A stretch of DNA of 64,000 bases, from the NCBI GenBank assembly GCA_021613335.1, contig JAJTWR010000032.1, positions 592,001-656,000 of the forward strand, written 5' to 3'. Within the stretch, counting starts at the first letter, position 1. Each line of letters begins with the position of its first letter. Shown one piece after another: positions 1-13,950 of this stretch. A program made the translations under genes and the position numbers. The stretch comes from Whitmania pigra. Taxonomy: Eukaryota; Annelida; Clitellata; Hirudinida; Haemopidae. The notes under the pieces are model-generated. The model did no database searches. It was given only the letters and a program-made list of their open reading frames with translations, and was not told where the DNA came from.

Positions 1-1164
1 AATGTTTGATTTAATTAATTAACTTGGTCCGTGATGTTAATTAATGTAGTAAATATTTAAATAACAAGTAATATTAAAATTTGAAATTTGAATTACGAAG
101 GGAGATTTAAAATATGTAATCTTACAAATTTAAAAATAAAGAGAAGTAGAGGTGATCTAATAGAAACATTCAAAATTTTGACAGGAAGAGATAATTTAAA
201 ACCTGAACATTTCTTTAGGGCCTCAAAAAGTGGCATGGATGTAGGCTTTATAGGAAGATAACGGACACTCTAAAGAATGATTACTGCAGCACCAGAATAA
301 TTATTCTTTGGAATAAGCTTGTCGAGGAAACAATATATTCAGATTAGATAGAACTATTTAAAATACGACTAATGAAATTTGGATATTGATTACAAAATAG
401 GAGTGGTTTAGCATTTCAGCAGACATTAGTCTCATTAAACTTGTATAAATAAATGTTAGAAAAAAAGTTAAGCTATGCTAACGACAATATTCAACATTTA
501 AGAAGGCGTCATAATGAGGTCGTTTTATTTGAAAACAATTCCAGGAAAAACCATCAAATTCAGTTTTACTTTGTTTATGTTTATTCGAATGTACTATTCC
601 TCATACCTTGACTACCGTAACTAAGCGGCCTGGAACAATTCTAAATAAATTGATGAAGATTGTTTCATTTAGACAACCAGTTTTTTTTCTCAAAGATCAT
701 TAATTATATGTAATAGATTATATTGCTACGTTGACATTGGATTTGAATTCGGTTTTGATGTCAGTTAAAATTAGATCTTAGAATTTTTACCGATATTTAC
801 CACTGGACATCTTGTGGCGTAAAATAATAGTAAACATCTTGTTGGTGAATTATTAATCACAACGTATTACAATAGATTATTTATTCATACATATTATATC
901 TTTTATTCATAACATATTAAATTGTATTATTTAAACATAGCATATTAAATTAAATTAAGCGTAACAGGTTACAATAGATTATTTGATCGTAACACTTTCA
1001 ATTTGGTTATTCAATCATGACATACTAAATTTATTAATTTAATCATAATCACAGCATCAACGATGCATCCCTTAACATCAAAAAGTTATCCTTTTTTTGC
1101 CATTATTACGCATTATAACCAAAATTACCCTTAAGTTTAGAATTTTGTCAACTGAAAGAGAAAA

Positions 1165-1262
1165 GTGCCTCTCATGTGACCTAATTGTTAAACCATAGAA
1201 TCTTCATCCTAGACAGCCAGGGTTCGAACCCCAATATGGGAGAATGGCTGATGATTTGGTTA
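1165..1262 (+). repeat. tRNA-like SINE head or tRNA relic
   Basis: A perfect B-box-like GGTTCGAACCC (about 1220-1230) closes a small stem, preceded at the right distance by a loose A-box-like stretch (TGACCTAATTGTTAAACC). It does not fold into a convincing complete tRNA, so a degraded tRNA-derived SINE in the forkhead intron is the better reading. Confidence 0.4.
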
Positions 1263-1532
1263 AAATTTACCTCAAACTGACCAAAAACTGACAAGCTGAT
1301 CGAAATATCTCTTAGTTGAAAGACATTTTTATATCTCAGATTAAAATATTCCATCGGGATTTTAATATTTCCAAGTCATTGTAAAACTGCATTTAATGAA
1401 AGAACTTTCATTTATAATGATCGCTAATTAAGTTTATTAAAACTAGTTAAGAACTGTAAATTAATGCTGTAAACTCATTTAATTTATTTAATTAATTAGC
1501 TTACAAATACGTTTTATCAACCGACCAATCAG

Positions 1533-2276
1533 GTTGCACGACACTACGATGATCCTGGAAAGGGCAACTATTGGATGCTCGACGCGTCCTCTGATGACGT
1601 GTACATCGGAGGAACCACCGGAAAACTCAGACGTCGAAACGCAAACAGTTCGAGTCTGAGGTCAAAGTTCATGACCCACCAGAGACCCTTTCCGTTGTTC
1701 AATTCTCAGCTCGGAGGCATGCCCTCCCTCCAGTCCGTCAGGCACCCCATTCCAGCCCTCGGCCAACTGTTCCGTCACCCTCTACATCATCATCACAACC
1801 ACCATCATCCTTATTCTCACGGCAATTACGTGTTACCGTATTTAAATGCCACCCAGACAGAGGCAAACCACTATCAACACCTGTTCGCACATCATCATTA
1901 TCATCATCATCACCTACGACAACTTCAAGATCCACAGATGACTCACGATCGAGAAACGGTACCCTCAAAGCTCCACGCTCAACACCAGTCCACGGACCTC
2001 CAAGGTCCATCAGTTTATTCGAACCCTCAGTCCCTGCCCTTGCACCGTGGCAAAGCGAACCTCCTTTTCGCCGACTTGGTCTACCCTGCCTTCTGGTCTT
2101 TATTTCACTTGACTAGGATGCGAAATCCTGCCACAGGCCGCGAGGATGTCTTTGGCGGCAACGGCGAACTCGTTAAAGACTCTTCTGAGGTTGCGAACCT
2201 TCCGCCGAATGCCGATCTTTCCGCAGAATTCAAAGACAAACCGTTGCCATCTCTGATCAAGTTGGGGTCGAAATGA
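1533..2276 (+). CDS. foxG: Forkhead transcription factor, FoxG/sloppy-paired type, last exon
   Basis: Terminal coding exon of a nuclear DNA-binding regulator; the rest of the gene lies upstream of the window. The frame opens after a CAG acceptor (1530-1532) with [17 protein letters not shown] and continues with the second half of the forkhead domain, [17 protein letters not shown], which is the helix 3/wing region typical of FoxG. FoxG proteins read [32 protein letters not shown] at this point, known from the family. The 247 residues include a long, low-complexity C-terminal region with His-rich runs around residues 74-127 and a hydrophobic stretch ([12 protein letters not shown]) that may correspond to the aromatic C-terminal motif of FoxG. 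The stop is TGA at 2274-2276. An intron within the forkhead domain is implied. Assignment to the forkhead family is strong; to FoxG rather than another Fox class it is moderate. Confidence 0.82.
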   Translation, partial: VARHYDDPGKGNYWMLDASSDDVYIGGTTGKLRRRNANSSSLRSKFMTHQRPFPLFNSQLGGMPSLQSVRHPIPALGQLFRHPLHHHHNHHHPYSHGNYVLPYLNATQTEANHYQHLFAHHHYHHHHLRQLQDPQMTHDRETVPSKLHAQHQSTDLQGPSVYSNPQSLPLHRGKANLLFADLVYPAFWSLFHLTRMRNPATGREDVFGGNGELVKDSSEVANLPPNADLSAEFKDKPLPSLIKLGSK

Positions 2277-4388
2277 CCCCGAGAAAAAGCGTTCGTTCAA
2301 AGCGGATTGAGACTTGAATTCGAATATGAAATTATTTGACTGATTTATACTTATAACTTATTCCAATTGTTTATCAGCATTCCAATGTTTTAGTCTGGTT
2401 GAACTCCAGGGGTGGTCCAATGAAGTCTACAGAGACAAAAGATGGTTCTTATCACAAATATAATCACATTTACTAAAAATAGATGAAAATTAAACATAGG
2501 CTGCCTTATTCAACACAATTTATCTCAATTTGGTATCATTATCATCGCAGTGACTACTGATTTCAATTACTTCACGAGGCTAAATCTTCTTGTACTTTCA
2601 AGTTATTGGTTATTAACAAATTATTAAGTTATTAAGATTCCAATATTCCCAAAACGCATCGAATCAACTCTCAGACTATAGCTGTATACAAATTCATGTC
2701 TGCAAGTGGTTAAGTGGCTTGTGGTCTGAATGATATCACAAAGTCGAAGCTAATATTTCTTTGATTATTCACTTAACGTAATCTGTGAATTATTGCAACT
2801 TATTGCTCTTAACTTATTAAGTAACTCTTTAAAACGTTTTAAGTGATCATTTTTTAAAAGTCAACTTCATTGAAAGTTTCCAAATCCATCAAACCCATCA
2901 GTAGTTTGTCATTTACAAATAAATAAATAAATAAATGTAATAATAATAATAATAATAATATAATAATAATAATAATAATATTAAAATGTAATAGTAATTC
3001 TACAAAGTGATGAAACCAAACTAGCAATTACATTTTTAAAAGTAACAACGAAAATTATGAAAATCAGGCCATTTGAAACGTTTAAGAAGTGGTTGTGATA
3101 TTTCTTCATTCCAGTCCGAAACTCGAGGGAACAACAAGTTGTTGATATTGAAAATTTAAATCGAAACAAAACAATGCCAACTCATTTGAAGCAGAGGCAA
3201 GTATAATTTCCAAGACTGTAACTTCTGTGAGTATAATTTCCATAGGTGTAATTGCCACAGGTATTATAACATTTTCCAAGCATAAAAATGCCTTCACATA
3301 ATGGCTCTGAGTCTACAAAGTTAAAAGTGGGCAGAAATAATCTTTTGGACGGGCTGAAGGGTTGTTTGCCTCAAACACCAGGAAAAATACAAACAACGAT
3401 ACGTGGCACAAAACAATTTCGAGCGAAATAAACAAATGTAAAACATTTCAAAATAATTTTCTACGAATTAAAGTGAAGTAAACTCTCGAGTCGATCGTAG
3501 ACCGAAGTTTACAAATAGTTTACGACGAAAACAATTCCGAACGAAAGCAGCTCAGGGTGCGAACGTTTGCAAAAAGATGCGAACGTGTGCAAAAAGATGC
3601 AAACGAGCAAAAAGCACACTTTCGCATCTTCGAAACAAAAAAAGAAGAAACTGAAACTGGTAAATGTGAAACTTCGATGAGCCGTGCGACGAGAGAAGGC
3701 AGCAGTTTGAGGAAATCGACAATTCATTCGCAGTTCCATCCACCTTCATTCCATCATGCATTCATCAATCAACGATAAAATATTTCTCGAAGATCCAGAA
3801 ACTAAAGTGATAAAGATGTGAAGTCAAGAAAGAAATCAAAATAGAAAAAAATAATAATAACAATTATTATTATTATTATTCATTAATCACTATTGTTATT
3901 AATAATTAATCACAATTATTATTAATAAATTAATAATTAAATTAAATTATTAATAAATTATTGTTCATTAATCACTAAATGTTATTATTAATTAATCACA
4001 ATTATTATTAATAAATAATCCCTACTATCACTATTATTGTTTATTAACTTAAAACCAGTGATATTCTGTTATGCAATGACATTGAAATATGACATAAAAT
4101 ATATTGAAAATAAAATAAAATCGACAATAAAACAAAATAAGAATTCCAACAAAGAGCAGATGGACAAGTGGATGAATGAAAACAAGATTGATCGACAGAT
4201 GGATGAAGGAATGAAAGCATGACATGAGCAAATGATGTTGGATGAAAAGCTTGAACAAGTGCATGGATGTGCAATCGAAAGCCGAGTAACGAGACGAACG
4301 GACGGGCGAATTGACAGATGAATTAATGCTCAGACGAATGAACTAAAGTTGAATCGAGGAGCGAATGCATCTATCTCGGACACGGAAT
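2277..4388. other. Intergenic region between forkhead gene and G-alpha gene (convergent)
   Basis: This is the 3' flank of both convergent genes. It is AT-rich with short AAT/AAAT runs (2917-2982, 3850-4030). No reading frame with recognisable similarity was found. Small open frames at 3509-3778 and 4037-4274 overlap on both strands and have no domain or splice support. Confidence 0.6.
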
Positions 4389-4541
4389 TCAGATGAGTTC
4401 AAAAATTCTGAGGTGTTCCCTTTGGATGATGTCCTTGCAGTCATTGAAGACTCGTCTGATGTTCTCCGTGTCGACGGCGCAAGTGAAGTGCGGGTAAGTG
4501 AGTCGGTCGTAATTTTCCGTGGGCATCGACTGGGCGATTGC
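4389..4541 (-). CDS. G-alpha exon 11 (G5 and receptor-contact C-terminus)
   Basis: Encodes [19 protein letters not shown], then [20 protein letters not shown] and the terminal [11 protein letters not shown] before TGA (4389-4391). Acceptor ATTCAG|GCA. The last residues contact the receptor and differ from canonical Gs at several positions. Confidence 0.93.
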   Translation of the reverse strand, partial: AIAQSMPTENYDRLTYPHFTCAVDTENIRRVFNDCKDIIQREHLRIFELI

Positions 4542-7500
4542 CTGAATATCAATCAATCGATAAGTGAATCAACCAATTAATCAGTCAGTCAATCAATCAT
4601 CCAACAAACCATTCAATCAGATTAATGAGGGGAAAATTGAATACGTTAACCGTTTAAAAATTTTCATGTTGAATCCATTTCGATCAAATGCTTAACGAAT
4701 GCAATGCAATTACCACCACTTATTCCAACCAATCAGGTTATTTGGTTTATTTAATTAATCTATTAGAAAGATATCCAATCACTCATAACTCATAACCGAC
4801 TGTTTCAAGAAGAGAGTGGGTGTTTAAAAACAGACTGGCTATTTATAGGTTGTTTACAGATGCTCAACTTATTTATAGACCACCCCAGAATACATTAACT
4901 GATATGCAAATAAGATCAACAAGCATGCAGGACTTAATTCCCATTCAGAATGTCAGAAACATTTGAAATGATTTGACAGAGAATTACAGAAAGTGAATAA
5001 AAATTAAAAAAAGTTGATAAAAAGCTGCACAGAGGTGAGAATGTTAAGAGTTCAAATATCCAAACTCTTATATAATTTACCATTTTTTAATTTATCATAA
5101 TTTATCAGTAGCCAATCAGTGGCTTTCACAAATTACAAACACCAATAGATCTGAATGTTAAGAGATTGACCTAACTTGACCTATAAAAATGTCACCATGA
5201 AATGTCATTGCACTCACAAGAAATTGATCTCTGAAGAAATATTTGGCTTTGAAGAATTCCGGATCTTCTTTGTTATTGTTGTTGTTGTTGGCTCCTGTAA
5301 AACTAGTTAGTTGCTAGGTAGAGGTTTTCATTTCAGCCGCTCAAAATCATAACTACTTATTTTCTTAACCATCACCATCACCATCACCATCATCACCGCC
5401 ATCATCATCACTGCCATCACATTTTGCAAAATCATTACCACCACAGTCGGTATTCACCAGCAGTGAACCACTTGCTTCATATAATTTTTATCAATAACGA
5501 ATAATTATATGAATATAATTATAAATGCAATGAAAGCCAATAAATAGACTTCATTGACTAAGGACAATATCCTCCATTGGCTATCACCTTTGACCTTAAA
5601 CACTTTTTCTGTCCCATTCACCATTTAAGCCATGCACCATTTAAGCCATGCACCATTTAAGCCATGCACCATTTAACCCATTCACCATTCAACTCCATGC
5701 GCCACTCAACCCCTTGCATTATTTGACCTCAAGCTCAATCGAGGATGAGATGAATGACGGATGCACGCATGCGGAACGCACCGTAAGGCTCGTAAGTGAG
5801 ATAATCTGGGAAGTACTTCTCGACGGGCGACTTCCTGGACTTGATCTTCTCCTCGAGGAGATCCTGTTTGTTCAAGAAGAGGATGACGCAGATCTTCTTC
5901 AGGAACCTTCGAGTTGGGGAGTGGAGTTTAAAATTAATTTGAAAATGAACTTGAAAAATTAATTTAAAATTAACTTGAAAAATTAATTTAAAATTAACTT
6001 GAAAAATTAATTTAAAATTAACTTGAAAAATTAATTTAAAATTAACTTGAAAAATTAATTTAAAATTAACTTGAAAAATTAATTTAAAATTAACTTGAAA
6101 AATTAATTTAAAATTAACTCAAAAATTAAGTTAAAACTGGTAGGAATATGACGGGCATAAGTATGAATTGTTAAGCATGCACAGCGAACCTCAATTTCTT
6201 GATCAGCAGACTTAATATTTAAACTCATGCAAGCAAAATCAAAAGTAGCTCATGTTGTAACTTTCAGCAATGCCTTTGACACATCAACAATTCCACCCAT
6301 CCATCCACCCACCCATCTATCCATGCATCCATCCATCCATCCATCCATCCATCCATCCATCCATCAATCCAAGCACCTGTTGTTCCAGATGCTCTCAAAG
6401 AGTTCCAAAGACTCCTTAACTCTGTTCTGGGTGGGATCCTCCCTGAGGACGCAGTCATAGCTGCTGCTGGCGGCAACGAAGATGATGGCCGTGATGTTGT
6501 TGAAGCACTGGATCCACTTTCTTCGCTCGTCCCTCTGACCTCCGACGTCGAACAGGCTGGAAGGTCAAAAAGTTGATGCATTATAATAATATGATGTAAT
6601 AATATAATAAAAAAATCATCAATTGATGACTGATGTAATTCGTTTAGATGCATGTGTTTAGGTATTTAGTTGTGGGAACTCCAACTAGAGAAAGAAAGGT
6701 AAATAAATTAATGAATGGATGAATGAATAAATGAATGAATGAATGAATGGATGGATGACTGAATGAATGGATGGATGAATAGATGGATGAATGAATGGAT
6801 GAATGAATGAATGAATGAATTCTCACTGGAAGTTCACTCTGCCGACGGAGAACTTTGTTTCAAAGATTCCAGACGTCAACACCCTGCACCTCAGGAGGTC
6901 CTATGATGGATCAACATTACCAACACCATCATCATCATCACTATCACTAACATCATCATCACCACCACCACCATCATCACTCTCTCAACCTGTTCATTGG
7001 GAATGTAGTCGGCCATCTTGATGACGCTGACCCTCTCGAGGAAGCTTAAGTGGTGAAGAAAAATTGCTTCATTACTTTATGATGTAATTAAATGATTATC
7101 GTTTAACATATCAGAATCACTAATTTATGGTGTTGCAATAATTAAATTGTTATTTGGAGATTCAAATAAGATTTGTCGTTGTATAATTAATTCAAGCCAT
7201 TAAATTAACAGCAAAAAAATTAGCCATAAAATCTAGAAATTCACTAAAATAGCAACGAAATGAATACTAATGAGATTTATGAATGAATATTAATGAGCCC
7301 ACTATTTTGCACAGTCGATGAGCTGGAACTCGTTGGATCTCTCGACACACTCTTTGATCCCCGCATCACTCCACAGCCTCTCCACGTGCTCGAAGAATTC
7401 CTGTTGTCATGGCAACGAATTACAAATCACCATCGTCATGATCATCATCGTCGTCGTCGTCATCGTCATCCTCGTCATCAGCATCCTTCTCATCATCAAT

Positions 7501-10500
7501 GATCATGAATAGTCATTACTTTCACTTCTTCAGTGCTATCATGCAAATCATTGGAATCCTGACTGGAAATGTGCTCATTATGAAAATGAAGTACCACCTG
7601 ATGAGACACCATCAATTGAAGACACCGTCATCAACAACAACAACAGCAACAGCTTAAGCAGAAACAGAATTTACAAAAGTAATACTTCAACAAAGTTGTT
7701 GTTGTTGCAACAAAAATAGCGACGGCGACGGTAGCGATGACAAAGCGAGCAGCTGTGATGACGAGGAAACAAGCAAACAGCAGGCGCCCTTTAAGACGAT
7801 GAAAGTGGAAAATAAATGTCAACGTGGAAAATTAATATCAACGTGGAAAATTAATATCAACGTGGAAAATTAATATCAACGTGGAAAATATATGTCAACA
7901 TGGAAAATTAATATCAACGTGGAAAATTAATATCAATGTGGAAAATAAATATCAACTTCGGGATAGTCGAATCCAACTCTGTTGCTGATCAGCTGGATGT
8001 AGTCGAAGCTGTCTTCATTGGAAGGGTCGGTCAGGGTCAACGGGGGGTCAAGCTGGGTCATGGCTCCTGTTATGGACTGAAACATTTAACGTTGCAAGTA
8101 TGAGTTTTAGAATCAGAGTGGCATCTTGAGTACAAATCATAATATTCTTAGTCATATGTAATCATAATATTCATAGTCATATGTAATCATAATATTCAAA
8201 GTCATATATAATCATAGGTTTGTTGTCAAATATTTGGTGACAAACAAAGATCTCATGAACATAAGGTCTGTGAAGTTTATTGTTGAATAATTTGCTGAAA
8301 CTTCTTCAACTAATTGCTTGAATTATTTTCAATAAATTAAATTTGAAAAAAAAAAATGCAATTTCATGGGTTCTCATCACAATTACAATATTTAGTATTT
8401 CATTTATATAGCACCACATGTCTCATAGCATCAGAGGCATTTCTGGTAACCATTGACATGGCTCCTAAACCAGGGCAGTGCAGGCTGGGTTTCCAGCGCG
8501 ACTCATTATGACTCTTGTCATCACTACTGCTTGCAGGCATCCGTCATAATAGCCCGGCGACAAAATAGCCCCGTCCAAACAGCACTATCAAAACATAAAA
8601 CTCATTTAATCAAATTTGAAATCAGTTATCGATTAATGCCTTCATCTCATATAAATATTTTTTTTATAAATACATTGCTATTTTGACGGGATTTTGATTA
8701 TTTATATTTGCATGCAGGAACGTGACCTATTTTGGTTTATAAATATTAGGAATAAATCCTTTAAATTTAAAAACAAACAAACAAAGAAACATAAAAACAA
8801 AACGAAGCAAAACCAAAAACACAAACATGATGTCAAGAAATGTCATCAGCCGATGCGACAATGTCGTAACTGAAAAAAGAAGAAAGTCTGATGAAAAAGT
8901 TTTGAGTGGGAGGAGATGAACTTAATTTTAAGGACGAGTTGTTCAATATTCATCGTTCATCCATCAATTCTCATCACATTTCTTTGCTCGATCGATTGTT
9001 TTGCGCTTGATTTTTATTCACCGAGGCCGTTTCCGATTTTGTTCGTTGTTCGCATTTTGATTATTAGTGAAAAAAAAAACAATCAATGACTTAATGATGA
9101 TTTTAATTATGACAAATTTAGTACAATATTATGGCACTTTACCAATGAACTTATTATTATTATTATTATTAAACAGCCATTGTAATTTAACTAATAATCT
9201 GTAATCGATCCTACAAAAAATTAGATTAATATTTATTTCTACTTAAAAAATCCATTTCAATCCACTACAATCCACTTCAATCTGTTTCAATCCACTTCAG
9301 TCCAATTCAATCCATTGTCTCATTATCTTTCTCTTTGAGGAACCGACACAACATTGATCACCGCAGGAAATATTGAATGATTTATAATAGGCAAACTTGT
9401 CGAGAGCAGAAGAGCTTACCAAGTCAAAAGTAATTTAAAGTTTTTAACGAAGATCAACAAACGTGTTGACGAAGGAGACACTTCTAGTTTTCTTGTGTAC
9501 TTAAAAATGTATTTACGACATCGTACAACAACCGTCATTCAGCGTTGTGTCTTCAAAAAGTATTTTTAGTTCCTCAAACAAATCGTATGTTCTCGACCAT
9601 TAAAAGTAGATTAAAAATCGATTTATAGAGCAACACTCTTCATTCGACAATTGAGACTTATTGAAGACTTTGCAACTCAGACTTGGACGTGACACGAGTG
9701 TGGCTGGACAATAATAATAATAATAATAATAATAACCCGATAACAGTCTTAGACAACAACAATAATATTAACCCGATAACACAGTGTCTTGGACAATAAC
9801 AATAATAATAACCTGATGACATACTGTCTTGGACTATAATAACAATAATAACCCGATAACACACAGAATTCTCAGAACCTGAATTTGTTTTCCATCCCAA
9901 ACTTTGAAGTCAAAATTCCTAGATTTGCCTCGAAACAACAACTTTCTCTCAGAACTCTCTTGATTTTTGTCTTCCTTTTTTCTTCCATCCATCCGTCCGT
10001 CCGTCCGTCCGTCCGTCCGTCCATCCATCCATCCATCCATCCATCCATCCATCCATCCATCCATCCATCCATCCATCCATCCATCCATCCATCCATCCAT
10101 CCATCCATCCATCCATCCATCCATCCATCCATCCATCCATCCATCCATCCATCCATCCATCCATCCATCCATCCATCCATCCATCCATCCATCCATCCAT
10201 CCATCCATCCATCCATCCATCCATCCATCCATGTTTTGTTTCCCAAAAACAAAATCGAAAGTAGCCTCCCAAATACATTCTGAAGTACTCAAAAAGGAGA
10301 CTTTCACTAGCAACAACAACAACCACACCATCAGCAGCAACAACAACAACCATAGTAACAGCATCAGCAGCAACAACAACAGCATTTGTTCCATTAAGAG
10401 ATGTTCCAGTGGACATTCAAAGATGAGGCAGAGGTTCAAAGCAAAGAAAGTTGATTGAAAAATAAAGAAAAACAACATCGCTATTAAAAGCATGCATGTA

Positions 10501-10975
10501 CAGGACCAACCTGTGATAAATGGTAAATGAATGATAAATGAAGTCAAGGAAACCAGCAGAACAGATGAATGAATTGAATTCTTTCAAACAAAAGGCCTTA
10601 TTGCTTGTAATGTCAGTATATTTTCAGGCAAAGTAATGGGTACCCATTGTACCTTTGAGTTATTTGCGACATCAAAACGATGCGACATCGAGGCGAGACA
10701 GTGTCGTTTTGTTGGAAATGTTTTGTGGGGTCGAAATATGATTTAGACTAAGTTTGAAAATGTGTTAAAATGTTTTGTTGAAAAAAGTTAAAAATGCACA
10801 ATGAACAATACCTAATTCGTTACATGGTTGAACTTGTAAATGTCCTTAAATGAAACTGGAACAAATTAAAAGCTTTAAATAAATATTTAAAATAAAGGAA
10901 ACATAAAATGATCAAATAGTCAGTTTAATAATACTAATAATAATAGTAATAATAATAATAGTAATAATAATAATA

Positions 10976-11017
<42 letters not shown>

Positions 11018-11399
11018 TGACTACTAAAATTTAAAGTTCAGAAAAGAAAATATACTCTTTAATAATGCCAGCAGCACTATTAAGAACATCAACAGAGATG
11101 ATGTACTGCTGAGACAAAATTGACTCAGTTGGATGCCCATTCAAAGCAAGCCTTGAACCCTAGGTATGCATTGTGCAATAAAAGTTATAAAATATAAAAA
11201 TATAAATAATTATATAAAAAATATTTATTTAAAAAAATAATAATAACAAAAACAACAATAATAATAAAATAAACTAACTGGAAAATAACCAATGACAAAC
11301 GAAGTAGTGATGATGATTAGGTAGGTAGGTAGGTGCTGCCTACATTAAATCAATTAATGATAACATTGAAAAGAATGTTTAAAATAATGGTGATAATAA

Positions 11400-11430
<31 letters not shown>

Positions 11431-11889
11431 AATAAAAATAATAAGTAATAATAATAATAATAACGTTAGTGAATTAGCATATAATAAAAATGAACTGCAA
11501 ATAGCTACAGCAACAACTGAGGTTTCCATAGCAACAGATACTTCACAGTGCATGGTGGTCCATTTAATACCATTCTACCTGTCCACAAGGATAACAACAA
11601 AAAGCACAAAAGGCACAAAAAACACAAAATTGTGTCGAGAATAGAACAGAATGATGGGGCCAGCTAAAAATATCGTCATCATCATCTTCGTCATAGTCAT
11701 CATCGTCGTCATCATCATCGTCATCATCATCGTCGTCATCATCATCTCAACTTGGAGACTAATGACTGTTGCTGCTTTATTAAAAGGTTTTTATTATTTA
11801 TCACTTCCATAACCGCCACCATTCATCGTCACTGTCATTATCATCACCACCATCATCATCACCACCATCATCATCATCATCATCACCAC

Positions 11890-11927
<38 letters not shown>

Positions 11928-12927
11928 ACAACAACAACCAGACAACTCACCAGCATGGCATCTCTTATGTTCCTCTTGATGTCCATTATTTTTGCCTTCT
12001 TCTCACTTTTTATGAAAAAATTAAAAACAAATTAAAAATAAATTAAAAACAAATTAGGAAAAAAACTAAAAACAAATTGAGAAAAAAATTTAAAACAAAT
12101 TTAAAACAAATTAAAAAAATTAAAATTGAATGAAAAAAAATTGACGATGAGACTGAGAAATGAATTAAATTTGCCAGTCATTTGAATTAGATTTAAAATC
12201 TAATTACAGAAAATAAATGTAAAAGATTTAAAGTGATTTTTAAACTCAAGAAAAAGAAACCGAAGCACGTCAGATGCGACAGACGTCGGAGCCTTTCGAT
12301 CGAGTCATCGTGTCGCATTAAGGAATTTGTTGAAGGCCATTTGTGGTCGTTTATTATTTTATTAGTTTTTATTAAAAATAATAATAATAAATAAATAATT
12401 TGTAAGCGTGCATCCGATGAGCTAAATCGTCATAAATTATTTCATTAGATTTTGCATTTTTATTTTGTACTTTGTATTTAGTCCATTTTTTGAATATCTG
12501 AGTTATCCAACATGTGAAGGCACTTCTTAATCGATCCACCATTTACAAAGCAAAGGTTGGGTTGCAAAACGACTGTTATTATTACTGCCACACGTAGGAA
12601 GGCTACCCATTTGGCCATTTGATTGCAGTTTTGTTATGCAATACTTTACTAGTTCATTGTCATTAATTATTTAATTAGTTTTTGATTATCATTCAAAGTT
12701 ATCATTTAGTCAAGCAATAAAGCAGATTTTTTTGGATGTTTATTTCGGTTTTATGAAATATTGTATATTAAAATAAATTCAACACTTAAATAACTTGATC
12801 AAGTTAAGTGAATTAACATAGTGAATATCTTAAAGATGGAACGACTGTAGAACTTACAAATTATTATATATTACTATTGCTACGTATCATAAACATATAT
12901 TAGGAAACATTTGTTTAATACATCAAC

Positions 12928-12998
<71 letters not shown>

Positions 12999-13340
12999 AG
13001 TATGCCTTTATTTAAGTGGTGCCAATTACCTCTCAAGTACTTCTCGTTGTTCGTCGAGAAATTAATTAATAAATAAGAGAAATAAATCAACAACCGAAAC
13101 AAAAATCGACAAAATTTAAAATTAAAACATCATTTCCTCGGCGATAACAATAGCAGACGTGTTGTCTAATTGTTGCAAGAAGGAGTGAACGAAGAAGGAC
13201 GTCGAGAAGTTGCGAAAGGATTGAAAGGACCCCCATGGATTCCGATGTCCAAAGGCAGAACATCAGAAGGTTTGACGTCATTAATTGAACAAAAATTAAA
13301 TAATAAGGATCACAATAACAACAAAAACAACAATAACTGC

Positions 13341-13408
<68 letters not shown>

Positions 13409-13412
13409 CAAA

Positions 13413-13456
<44 letters not shown>

Positions 13457-13770
13457 CAAGAAGAAAAAGAACACCAACAACAAAAGTAGTGACAATAATA
13501 ATAAAAAAATGATAACGACAACAACAACAGTTCAAGTCTCCCGTGGCGTTTCAATGGAAAATGATCTTAAAAGAGGAAAATTCCATGTTTTAACATTCGA
13601 AAAAATTCCATGAAATTCACCTTGAAAGTTGAGCATTGAAAAACTAAGATAAAATAAGATTAATTTTACAGAGTCAGCTTCAAGTGGATTTACTGGAGAA
13701 GTTAGGAAACGATATCATTGGCAATCTCAAGAGGCTGGAAGAATGTAAAGGAAATATAATAATAATAATA

Positions 13771-13851
<81 letters not shown>

Positions 13852-13874
13852 TAATAATAATAATAATAATAATA

Positions 13875-13950
<76 letters not shown>

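Noticed and set aside
1165..1262. Functional tRNA gene
   Set aside because: B box is good but acceptor and anticodon stems do not pair convincingly.
5648..5962. 104-residue + strand open frame
   Set aside because: Antisense shadow over G-alpha exon 9 and a minisatellite.
9834..10547. Long open frames with MDGW or HPSI repeats on both strands
   Set aside because: They are translations of a (CATC)n microsatellite in every frame; no flanking exon signals.
13087..13310. Possible exon around 13140-13300 (open on both strands)
   Set aside because: No similarity and no matching phase with neighbouring G-alpha exons, which already join without it.
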